DNA from: Tillandsia leiboldiana
Taxonomy: Eukaryota; Streptophyta; Magnoliopsida; Poales; Bromeliaceae
Reading direction: 5' to 3'
Length of the DNA stretch: 64,000 nt
Assembly (NCBI GenBank): GCA_029204045.2
Contig: CM055071.1
Span: 15,521,161-15,585,160, forward strand
Shown: one piece after another, positions 1 through 8,190 of the stretch
Position numbering within the stretch: the first letter of the stretch is position 1
Layout: every line of letters begins with the position of its first letter
Position numbers and translations under genes: made by a program
The notes under the pieces: generated by a model
Told to the model about the DNA's origin: nothing
What the model saw: only the letters and a program-made list of their open reading frames with translations
The model's database searches: none

Positions 1-2
1 CG

Positions 3-1448
3 CCGACCCTATTGGAGAGGATTCGGGAAGGCCAAGGTGCGGATCCGCAGCTGCAGCTGGAACGAGATAGGATTTCACCGGAGCAGGAAGGAGACTTTGC
101 AGTGGGAACGGACGGCACCCTTCGGTTCCGAGGGCGGATCTGCGTGCCCGATCTGCCGGATCTAAAGGAAGAAATCCTGACTGAAGCACATTGCGCCCCC
201 TACGTGGCGCACCCTGGAGGCACCAAGATGTACCGAGATATCCGACAGACCTTCTGGTGGCCGAGATTGAAGGGAGATGTGACGCTGTTCGTGGCTCACT
301 GTTTGATTTGCCAACAGGTGAAAGCCGGGCATCAACGGCCGGCGGGGAAATTGCAACCTCTACCCGTGCCCGAATGGAAGTGGGAGCAAGTCACAATGGA
401 CTTCGTCACCGGATTCCCCCGTTCGCAGCAGGGACACGACGCCATCTGGGTTATCGTGGATCGGCTAACGAAGTCAGCTCACTTCCTACCCATCCACACG
501 ACCTGGACACGTGACCGGCTGGCACAGGTCTACCTCAGCGAGATTGTAAGGCTGCACGGGGTGCCAACGACGATCACCTCGGACAGGGACACGAGGTTCG
601 TTTCGAACTTTTGGAAGAGTCTACAACGAGCCTTGGGGACCAAGTTACACTTCAGCTCAGCCTTTCACCCCCAGACGGACGGGCAATCCGAGCGGGTGAT
701 CCAGATACTCGAGGACATGCTTCGGGCGTGCGTGCTGGATTTGGGAGACGGATGGTCGCGCTACCTACCCCTTGCAGAGTTCGCTTATAACAACAGCTAC
801 CAAGCGAGCATTAAGATGGCGCCGTACGAAGCATTGTACGGCAGACGCTGTAGATCCCCGATCTGCTGGGACGATCTGGGGGAGAGAAAGTTTTTGGGGC
901 CGGACCTAGTGGCCGAGACAGAGGAAAGGGTGCGCCTTATCAGGCGACGTTTGGCGACCGCCCAGAGCCGGCAAAAGAGTTACGCGGACCAGAGACGTCG
1001 CGACTTGGAATTCCAGGTGGGAGAGCACGTGTTACTGCGGGTGTCGCCGTCGAAGGGGGTGAAGCGGTTTGGGTTGAGGGGCAAGCTGAGCCCGCGGTAC
1101 ATAGGGCCGTTTGAGATTCTGGAGCGCATCGGCCCGGTAGCCTACCGCCTCGCCCTACCGCCGAACCTTGACCGCGTTCATGATGTGTTCCACGTATCCA
1201 TGCTTCGGAAATACCTCCCCGACCCATCGCGAGTGCTTGACGCCTCCGCGATTGAACTCAAGGAAGATCTAAGTTTCGCGGAAGTACCAGTGCGGATCCT
1301 AGCCTGGGAGGACAAAAAGCTGCGTAGTCGGACGATTCCCTACGTAAAGGTGCTTTGGAGCAATCAAGAAGAGCGTGAGGCAACTTGGGAACCCGAGTCA
1401 AAGATGAGGGAGTGCTACCCGGACCTGTTCGCCGCTGGGGAAGATTAA
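3..1448 (+). CDS. pol: Ty3/gypsy Pol C-terminus: integrase with chromodomain-like tail (5' partial)
   Basis: Integrase joins retrotransposon cDNA to host DNA. The frame is open into the window's left edge, so the true start is outside. Counting from codon 12-14, the HHCC zinc-binding module is His60, His67, Cys97 and Cys100. The catalytic triad is Asp130 (MDFVTGF), Asp191 (TSDRDTRF) and Glu227 (GQSERVI), with exactly 35 residues between the second Asp and the Glu. A GPF/GPY-like module (around YIGPFEIL) follows. The last ~50 residues (from VPVRILAWEDKK to YPDLF) resemble the chromodomain of plant chromoviruses, which is thought to steer insertion to heterochromatin. No stop or frameshift is seen in this part. 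The stop codon overlaps the conserved hairpin motif at 1448-1465. The protein is probably functional if the missing upstream part is intact. Confidence 0.93.
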   Translation, partial: PTLLERIREGQGADPQLQLERDRISPEQEGDFAVGTDGTLRFRGRICVPDLPDLKEEILTEAHCAPYVAHPGGTKMYRDIRQTFWWPRLKGDVTLFVAHCLICQQVKAGHQRPAGKLQPLPVPEWKWEQVTMDFVTGFPRSQQGHDAIWVIVDRLTKSAHFLPIHTTWTRDRLAQVYLSEIVRLHGVPTTITSDRDTRFVSNFWKSLQRALGTKLHFSSAFHPQTDGQSERVIQILEDMLRACVLDLGDGWSRYLPLAEFAYNNSYQASIKMAPYEALYGRRCRSPICWDDLGERKFLGPDLVAETEERVRLIRRRLATAQSRQKSYADQRRRDLEFQVGEHVLLRVSPSKGVKRFGLRGKLSPRYIGPFEILERIGPVAYRLALPPNLDRVHDVFHVSMLRKYLPDPSRVLDASAIELKEDLSFAEVPVRILAWEDKKLRSRTIPYVKVLWSNQEEREATWEPESKMRECYPDLFAAGED

Positions 1449-1465
1449 GTTTCGGGGACGAAACT
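1448..1465 (+). promoter_or_regulatory. Conserved pre-LTR stem-loop
   Basis: AGTTTCG, loop GGGA, CGAAACT: a perfect 7-bp inverted repeat directly after the pol stop and about 20 bases before the 3' LTR. The same motif with loop AGGA is at the equivalent place in NA1, Tek3, NA2 and Tek4. Its function is unknown; its position suggests a role near second-strand priming. Confidence 0.7.
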
Positions 1466-1761
1466 TGTTTTTAGCGGTAAGTGGTGTAAGACCCGGCTTT
1501 TCCTTAACCCTTCTGGTCACCCTCTTCTTGTAATGCCTGACCGGGGGCCTCATTTTTGGTGTTTTTCCGGACAGACCGTCGGGGCCCGCAAATAATTTTA
1601 GGCGGTAGAGCTCGCGGAACGGAGCACGTGGGCGCGATCGGTTTATTTTTCCGACTCCCGGTCTGACCAGAATTAATTCTCGAAGTTGGGGTCCCCCTTA
1701 GACGCCTCGGGATCCGTGTTGGCAGCCGCACACCTTTTAAGGTAAACCCTAATTCTTTTAG

Positions 1762-1772
1762 TATATATATAT
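1762..1772 (+). promoter_or_regulatory. Putative TATA box of Tek1 LTR
   Basis: TATATATATAT lies about 280 bp into the LTR, upstream of a pyrimidine-rich leader and the predicted first splice donor. The position fits an LTR promoter, but no transcript evidence is available. Confidence 0.55.
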
Positions 1773-2036
1773 GTAGCCGTGAGAGAAAGAGGATTAGGGT
1801 TCCTCTTATTTTCTTTTGGTGGCCACCTCTTTTCTTTTTCTTCCTCCCTCGTAGCCGCCGGCAAAGAGAAACCAAGCACACCGCAAGGGTGGACCGGTGG
1901 AGGCAAGCGGACGATCCCTCTCTTCCTCCTCTTTCGCACATCAAGGTGAGTCGGACGCGTTTCGTTCGGGGGAAATCTCCCTCTTTCTTTCTTTTGTTGG
2001 TCACGAGGAGGGAGGAGGCCCGGCGCCGTCGCGCAC

Positions 2037-3110
2037 CGCGGGCCGCGCGCCCGCGCAGCGCTCGGCCGCGCGGGGCCGCCCGCAGGAGGGGCGCCCGCGC
2101 GGGCTGGTGCCGCGCGGGGCCGCCCAGCACCGCGGGCCGCGCGCCCGCACGGCGCTCGGCCGCGCGGGGCCGCCCGCAGGAGGGGGGGCGCCCGCGCGGG
2201 TTGGTGCCGCGCGGGGCCGCCCCGCACCGCGGGCCGCGCGCCCGCGCGGCGCTCGGCCGCGCGGGGCCGCCCGCAGGAGGGGGCGCCCGCGCGGGCTGGT
2301 GCCGCGCGGGGCCGCCCCGCACCGCGGGCCGCGCGCCCGCGCGGCGCTCGGCCGCGCGGGGCCGCCCGCAGGAGGGGGGCGCCCGCGCGGGCTGGTGCCG
2401 CGCGGGGCCGCCCCGCACCGCGGGCCGCGCGCCCGCGGGCCGCGCGCCCGCGCGGCGCTCGGCCGCGCGGGGCCGCCCGCAGGAGGGGCGCCCGCGCGGG
2501 CTGGTGCCGCGCGGGGTCGCCCCGCACCGCGGGCCGCGCGCCCCGCGCGGCGCTCGGCCGCGCGGGGCCGCCCGCAGGAGGGGGGCGCCCGCGCGGGCTG
2601 GTGCCGCGCGGGGCCGCCCCGCACCGCGGGCCGCGCGCCCGCGGGCCGCGCGCCCGCGCGGCGCTCGGCCGCGCGGGGCCGCCCGCAGGAGGGGCGCCCG
2701 CGCGGGCTGGTGCCGCGCGGGGTCGCCCCGCACCGCGGGCCGCGCGCCCGCGCGGCGCTCGGCCGCGCGGGGCCGCCCGCAGGAGGGGCGCCGCGCGGGC
2801 TGGTGCCGCGCGGGGTCGCCCCGCACCGCGGGCAGCGCGCCCGCGCGGCGCTCGGCCGCGCGGGGCCGCCCGCAGGAGGGGCGCCCGCGCGGGCTGGTGC
2901 CGCGCGGGGTCGCCCGCACCGCGGGCAGCGCGCCCGCGTGGCGCTCGGCCGCGCGGGGCCGCCCGCAGGAGGGGCGCCCGCGCGGGCTGGTGCCGCGCGG
3001 GGTCGCCCGCACCGCGGGCAGCGCGCCCGCGCGGCGCTCGGCCGCGCGGGGCCACCCGCAGGAGGGGCGGCCGCGCGGGCTGGTGCCGCGCGGGGCTGCG
3101 CCCTGGCAGA
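2037..3110 (+). repeat. GC-rich minisatellite, about 11 units of 92-113 bp, inside Tek1 LTR
   Basis: The anchor CGCAGGAGG recurs at about 2081, 2175, 2272, 2367, 2479, 2573, 2684, 2779, 2871, 2964 and 3057. Spacing is mostly 92-97 bp. Two units (before 2479 and 2684) are about 15 bp longer because of an extra GGGCCGCGCGCCCGC. The array is nearly all G and C, so several frames on both strands lack stops. Those frames give Ala/Arg/Gly/Pro-only proteins and are not coding. The array falls inside predicted LTR intron 1. Confidence 0.93.
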
Positions 3111-3572
3111 GTGTTCGTCGCACGGGCCGGTGCCGTGCGAAGAACTCCGCCGCACGCTGTAGGGAGTCGTTGTAAGTTTCGGACCTCTAAGTCTCGATTT
3201 GCCTATGTTCCTTCAGGAGTGCGGGACGCTGTTGGCGACTGGAGCACAGACGCGGACTGGACGAACGCAGGACGACGCACACAAGGTGGGTACGTTCCCG
3301 GGGGTTTCGGGAATGGGGTTTAACTGTTAGAAATAGCATGTTGGGGCAAGGTGGAATTGTCAGTCTCCTTCTGTTTATGCACTAACCCTGTTATGTTATG
3401 TTATGATACTCAATGTCAATCTGAGGCTCAAATTTGCTACACGCACACCCGCGGTTTGGCCACCGCAAAGGTGTGCTTTTCCGGAAAAGTGGTACGTTGA
3501 CCCGTGTACCCCACCCGGAGGTGGCGTTAGGAATGGGGGCCCCCATGGGTGGGGGGTGTGAGCGGTGACGTC

Positions 3573-3690
3573 GAGGCAGGTGCTCGGCGGCCGAGGCAGG
3601 TGCTCGGCGGTGGGCATCGGGGAAGGTGCCCGATGTTGCTTTGCGAGGCAGGTGCTCGGCGGTGGGCATCGGGGAAGGTGCCCGATGTCG
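3573..3690 (+). repeat. Short tandem repeat with hairpin in Tek1 LTR
   Basis: GAGGCAGGTGCTCGGCGG occurs three times (about 3573, 3593 and 3644). Two copies are followed by a block containing CATCGGG-GAAGGTG-CCCGATG style complementary arms. It lies within predicted LTR intron 2. Confidence 0.7.
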
Positions 3691-4097
3691 TATTGATACA
3701 GGGTGTGGTTAAGGTGGAAGATGCATGGGAGGGATAGTTGCTCCGGTGTTTGTGGTTTGCCTTATCTTTGTTTACTACGCTTATCATGCTATTTCTAGTC
3801 ACTGACTTCCCACTCCGTGACAGGTTCGTCCAGGGGCGAGTGCTAGGGCGCCGGTGAGGACGTTAGGGTGCTGATCTGATTTTTGGGTGACTTCAGATAC
3901 AGTGACTCTTCTTTCCCTTTTCTTTTATTATTCATGGTAGCTAGTTGTGGATTGCGACACCCCCGTGGGGTCGAAGTGGATGTTGCCTTTCCTTTCCTTT
4001 TTGAATAATTGAATGAATACTACGTTCTCTCTTACTTGGCCGTTTTGAACGATGAAAAACAAAGAAAACCGTTTGCGAAAACTATTTCTAAAACGTG

Positions 4098-4186
4098 GGT
4101 GTCGTGTGGGCACCGAGCTTTATAAACCTTGTGGGATTTATGTGTTTGCGAACTGTTTTCACAAACGAGGGCATCGTGTGGATGCT
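4098..4186 (+). other. Pair of GTGTG-loop hairpins in Tek1 LTR
   Basis: Hairpin one (4098-4114) is GGTGTC / GTGTG / GGCACC. Hairpin two (4171-4185) is GCATC / GTGTG / GATGC. Stems differ between the two while the loop is the same. Each is followed by an AAACCTTGTG-type motif. Equivalent pairs occur in the Tek2, Tek3 and Tek4 LTRs. Confidence 0.65.
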
Positions 4187-4352
4187 GCTTTCAAAACCTT
4201 GTGATTATTTATCCTTTCAAAACACCGGCCTCTATACTCTAAGTGAATGCTAGAATGTCATGTGAATTGTTTGGTTGTATGTGTACGAGACCCCAACTGA
4301 TGTGGTTAGAGATTGTATGTACTACGCCTTGTGAGACACTTTGTAGCCGAGA

Positions 4353-4411
4353 CGCCGTGCATATACAAAGGGGCCTCTGCCCATTTGCAGAGCGAATTTG
4401 TGTATGCGGCG
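4353..4411 (+). other. Long conserved hairpin near Tek1 LTR 3' end
   Basis: The outer arms are CGCC-(GT)-GCATATACAAA and TTTGTGTATGC-GGCG. The inner arms are CTCTGC (4375-4380) and GCAGAG (4387-4392). Homologous hairpins with compensating changes occur in Tek2 (6589-6647), Tek3 (19016-19074) and Tek4 (44230-44287). Confidence 0.65.
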
Positions 4412-4519
4412 GGTCTGTGCACGCGCCGGGGAGTAATGTTTTACAAAAAAAAATATATGGCTGATTCAGGGGCATCGGTGGCTCCTCTTCCGCGCGATTC
4501 GTACCCCCGGGGCGTGACA

Positions 4520-5103
4520 TGAAGACCACCACGAATAAATCCAGGAAGGGTTTGAATACCCTATTCATCATATCCATGAACACTGCCTAGGCATTTGTGA
4601 GCCCGAATGGCATTGCCGTAAATTCGTAATGGCCATAGCGAGTCCGGAAAGCCGTTTTGGGGATGTCCTCCCCCTTAACCCGGAGCTGGTGATAGCCCGA
4701 CTGCAGGTCAATCTTTGAAAACACCGTCGGCCCCTGTAATTGGTCGAAGAGGTCGTCGATCCTTGGCAGGGGGTACTTGTTCTTAACGGTGACCTTATTT
4801 ATCTCCCGGTAGTCGATGCACAACCGGAGACTTCCGTCCTTCTTCCTCACGAACAGGACGGGCGCGCCCCAAGGTGACGCGGTAGGTCTGATAAAACCCT
4901 TATCCAAAAGGTCCTCCAACTGTGCCTTGAGTTCTTTCAACTCCGCGAAGGCCATCCTGTACGGTGCCTTGGTGATGGGTTTGGTGCCGGGAAGCAACTC
5001 AATAGGGAAGTCGACCTCTCATTCCGGGGGCATTCCGGGGAGCTCCGCCGGAAATACATCCGGAAATTCCCTTACCACGGGACTGCTGAACCTCATCTGG
5101 GGA
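4520..5103 (-). pseudogene. pol: Tek2 reverse transcriptase fragment, broken
   Basis: The minus strand encodes the N-terminal half of a Ty3/gypsy reverse transcriptase. It runs from the linker (VVREFPDVFPAELPG) through the fingers (LCIDYREINKV), the first catalytic Asp (FSKIDLQSGYH) and the palm (MPFGLTNA), up to FVVVF just before the FIDD box, where Tek1's LTR interrupts it. An in-frame TGA lies near 5017-5019 (PPE-stop-EV). Tek4 has Arg there, so a CGA-to-TGA change is likely. No protease is found upstream on the minus strand: the linker is followed almost directly by unrelated sequence and the gag end. It is non-functional. Confidence 0.88.
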
Positions 5104-5149
5104 GCGGCCCTGAACTACTTAGCGGCCCTGAACTACTTAAGAGGGAGCG

Positions 5150-5168
5150 AGAGAGAGAGAGAGAGAGT
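5150..5168. repeat. (GA)n microsatellite
   Basis: A run of alternating G and A. It is preceded by a direct duplication of AGCGGCCCTGAACTACTT (about 5103-5138). The tract lies where Tek2's protease should be and may mark the deletion junction. Confidence 0.85.
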
Positions 5169-5242
5169 CTAACTGGGGTAGCAGGCTAAGGCGTAACCAG
5201 TGCTCCTAATCTAGAAGGAAAAACAGAAGTTACCTGCCGTTA

Positions 5243-6220
5243 CTAGGTCTGGGACGTCGCGTCCTCCACTGTAGTATCCCGGGGAGTCCGTCCACAGCCC
5301 TTGGGCCAGCGTCGTACGGCGTGCTGTGGAAGGGACTTGACGTCTGAGGAGTCTGCGGGTTGCTGGTCGCCGGGCAAATCCTTTGGCTGAACGGGAGCCG
5401 CAGCACTCTCTGGTCCTCTCTGCTGTGGTGGCGCGGCGGCGGCGGCAGGGGTGGGCCTCTGAGGGCAGAAGGCACGAGAGTGGTCCGGCAAGCCGCATTG
5501 ATTGCAGTATTGGTACCTCCAAGTACATTCCGCCACCGGGTGAGCACCCTCGTAGATTACGCACCGTCCCTGAGGTGGTTTCGCGCTCCTTGCTGGTGTC
5601 GGTTCATCCTTCCGTGCTTTCTCCGGACATCCTCCTCCCCGGTCCTCTTGGTCGGGTTCCCCTTGCGGGACGGATGTAGCAGTCCTCTCCGTTTCCTCCG
5701 GTCGCGGTGCCGAAGGCCTGGTGGTGCTCGGTTTCCGTGGGCACTCGTAGCGTGCGTGGCCTGGCCTGCCGCATCGGTAGCAGTGGCCGTGTCTCCATAG
5801 ACAATCCGTCACCTGATGCGCCCCACTGCATATGGGACACGGCTTCCTCAGCGGTTTGGGTTCTCCTCTCGTCGTCTTTCCAAAGTTTCCCTCTGTCCTC
5901 GGGCGCTTGAGTGCCGGGCCCTGCTGGAAGGGGCCCTCCATCGGACCGGGATAGGAACATCTCTGCCGAGCACGTGCCTCGGCCAGTTCTTGCTCCGCCC
6001 GCCGGGCCAACATAACCGCTTCGTTAAAAGTGGGGAACCCTGCCGGTGGCATTCCCCGATAGGCGTCGTCCCTGGCGTCTCGCTGGGTGCGGTCGACACC
6101 CTCGAAATCTTGAGTCAGTAGGCATAGGCGCTCAGTGAGGGTTAGCATTTGCCCTGCTATGTCGCGTAGCTGGTTGCGGAGTAAGCGGTTGGCTGCGGCT
6201 GCGGGATCCATCCTGTCCAT
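5243..6220 (-). pseudogene. gag: Tek2 gag, core domain missing
   Basis: The likely start is ATG at 6220 (MDRMDPAAA). The N-terminal segment with a possible helix (NRLLRNQLRDIAGQMLTLTERL) is joined directly to a segment normally found after the capsid core (PTFNEAVMLARRAEQELAEARARQR), so most of the retrotrans_gag core is absent. Two zinc knuckles remain: CYRCGRPGHARYEC and CNQCGLPDHSRAFC. Each is preceded by a C-x-x-C/Y-GAH-type cysteine cluster. A Pro/Ala/Gln-rich tail follows and ends without protease motifs. The frame is open for more than 320 codons, which is unusual for decayed DNA. Tek3 shows the same join, so this is probably an inherited deletion form that kept its RNA-binding end. 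Confidence 0.75.
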
Positions 6221-6464
6221 TGAGAAATGGTTAGCGCTCGGTGGCCGAATCCTGGTCGTTGTCTGCTGTAAACAAAGAAACCACGTCAACCCTAAGGTTA
6301 CCACCCTAGCACCCTATCTTACGATTTCACCTATATTACATTCCCTTTTTCCCCGTACTCTCATGTACTACCGCACCTACACCTTAGTTATCTCATGTCC
6401 AATTTACTTGTGGCACCTTACGCTGTGGATGTGGATCACGTCTACTATGGTTATGATTGTTTTT

Positions 6465-6475
6465 CTCTGATACCA
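6465..6475 (-). other. Primer binding site of Tek2
   Basis: The minus strand reads TGGTATCAGAG just inside the 5' LTR, separated by GATAAAA. This is complementary to the 3' end of initiator tRNA-Met, usual for plant LTR elements. Confidence 0.85.
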
Positions 6476-6741
6476 TTTTATCTGTCACGCCCCCGGGGGT
6501 TTTTGAGTCAAGCAAAGCGGAAAATTGCGTGTATATTTTTTTTTTCTTAATATAATAACATAAACCTCATCCCCGGTGCGTGCCAGACCGCCACATACAC
6601 AAATTCTCTCTGTCCACGGACAGAGTCTCCTTTGTATATGCACGGCGTCTCATTTACAACATCATCCATCATCCATCAACCATACAGTAGACATACATCA
6701 CCAATCAGAGTACATTGATTTAACTACTGTTTTAAAAGACC

Positions 6742-6849
6742 GGTGTCCACTCGACACCTTATTTTTTTTTTTCTAGCAAGCTATTAAAGCGGCGTCACCG
6801 TTTGGAAAGGATAAAACCAGCGGTTGCGAAACCCGTGCCCACATGGCAC
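6742..6849 (-). other. Pair of short hairpins in Tek2 LTR
   Basis: On the minus strand: GGTGTC/GAGTG/GACACC (6758-6742) and GTGCC/ATGTG/GGCAC (6849-6835). They match the position and loop pattern of the Tek1, Tek3 and Tek4 hairpins, with different stems. Confidence 0.6.
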
Positions 6850-7845
6850 TTCGTTTTGAGAAAGCATTTTCGAAATCATTTGGCTTTTCATGAAAACGTG
6901 CCGCATATGAAACATCACTAAAAGTAACTAAACGTAAAAGTACATCTCATCCGCAACGCTAACTAATATATGTCCACAACTAATATAAACCACAAGCAAA
7001 TTAACTAATAAAAGCATAAAGGAAAATGAGATATATCCAAGAGTTCTGACTACAGTCCTCGCGACGCAGTCTCACCGCCATCCCGGCTAACGCACCTAGT
7101 ATCACCTGTCACGGAGTGGGTAAAGTCAGTGACAAACAAAGTAGATGTTTAAATAACAGTGACAAACAAAGTAGATGTTTAAATAACAACAAGGAAAGAA
7201 GAGCAAACCGATTACACCGGGACCTTTCGCTAGAACCCTGCAACTTACTTTACTCACTTTATTTACTTTAGTGACACCGTCCCGACAGGGTAGTCAACGA
7301 TCTCTCCACGGGACTTTTGATGCTTTTAACCTTTTCACGGGGCTAGTGCGATACCTGTAGCAGCAGTGAGGAGGTCCCCACACTTCGTGGGGCACACGGG
7401 TCGTATAGACCACTTCTACGGAAAAGTACACCTATGCGGGGGCCAAGCCGCTAGTGTACGTGCAGCATCCGAAACCAGATTTGCCGAGATCGGCGTTTAT
7501 TTAGCACCGCGACCGTAGCCGCAATAATTATTACATAAGATAAAATACGATCATGCGAAAGGTTAGATAGTCCATCTACTTTGTTAGGCATATTAAGAAC
7601 ACTTTTACGATGATAGATGCACTTACTGCACTTATTGCACTTATAGCAACAATACCCACCTTGTTGCGGGAAGATCGGAGCACTCGAATCTTTCACACAC
7701 TCCCGCTGCGCACCCGGACCTAAGAAAAGTCCGCAAGGATAAACTATGGTCAAAAACACATACTAACATCTCAAAACGGAAAACCCCAAATTACTTATTT
7801 TGATAGAAAAGTCCAACACCGTCCGATTCGCCGGAAACCGGAACC

Positions 7846-8190
7846 TCGCGCCGCCGTCGCCGCCCGTCGGAGCCCCGCGCGGCTCGGAACCGCGCGGCGT
7901 GGCTCCGCGGCGGCGCCCACGTGGGTTTCGGCCCTCGCGGCGCGGCGCGGCGCCTCGCGCGGCGCCCGCGCGGGTACTGCCCCCGCGGCGCCCGCGCGGG
8001 TGCAGCCCCGCGCGGCGCCCGCGCGGTGCCCGCGCGGCGCCCGCGCGGTGCCCGCGCGGCGCCCGCGCGGCGCCCGTGCGGGTGCCCCTCGCGGGTGCCG
8101 CCTGCGCGGCAGCCGCGGGGCGTCCGCGCGGCGCCCCCAGCGGTGCCCGCGCGGTTGGGTGCCCGCGCTGTCTTCTCCGTCGCCGCTCGC
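7846..8190. repeat. GC-rich degenerate repeat in Tek2 LTR
   Basis: Short reiterations of CGCGGCGCCCG and CGCGGTGCCCG make a stop-poor tract. Open frames on both strands are compositional. It lies just downstream (minus strand) of the predicted donor, as in Tek1, Tek3 and Tek4. Confidence 0.8.

Larger units (their letters stand above)
1..4519 (+). mobile_element. Tek1: Ty3/gypsy (Tekay-like chromovirus), 3' end only
   Basis: This is the 3' part of a plus-strand element: the end of pol (1-1448), a short purine-poor linker, then a complete 3' LTR (1485-4519). The 5' part lies left of the window. The LTR ends in GGGGCGTGACA and abuts reverse-transcriptase sequence of Tek2 in the opposite orientation, just before Tek2's FIDD active-site codons, so Tek1 inserted into Tek2. 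The expected 5-bp TSD starts TGAAG at 4520, but its partner is outside the window. Family placement rests on the integrase motifs and the C-terminal chromodomain-like tail, and it is firm at the chromovirus level. Confidence 0.9.
1485..4519 (+). repeat. 3' LTR of Tek1 (about 3.0 kb)
   Basis: It begins TGTAAGACCC after the pre-LTR motif and ends GGCGTGACA. In order it holds a U3 part (1485-1760), a TATA run (1762-1772), a likely splice donor AAG/GTGAGT at 1945/1946, a GC-rich minisatellite (about 2037-3110), a possible acceptor TTCAG at 3216, a second donor AAG/GTGGGT at 3285/3286, a small tandem repeat (3573-3690), and an acceptor-like CCGTGACAG ending at 3823 with CTGAC just upstream. Two short hairpins (4098-4186) and a long hairpin (4353-4411) follow. 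There is no credible gene. Long open frames here come from the stop-poor GC repeat. Confidence 0.88.

Noticed and set aside
1504..3323. Long open frames on both strands (up to 539 codons) over the Tek1 minisatellite
   Set aside because: Four overlapping frames on two strands are open at once and encode only Ala/Arg/Gly/Pro repeats. This follows from a stop-free GC repeat and not from coding.
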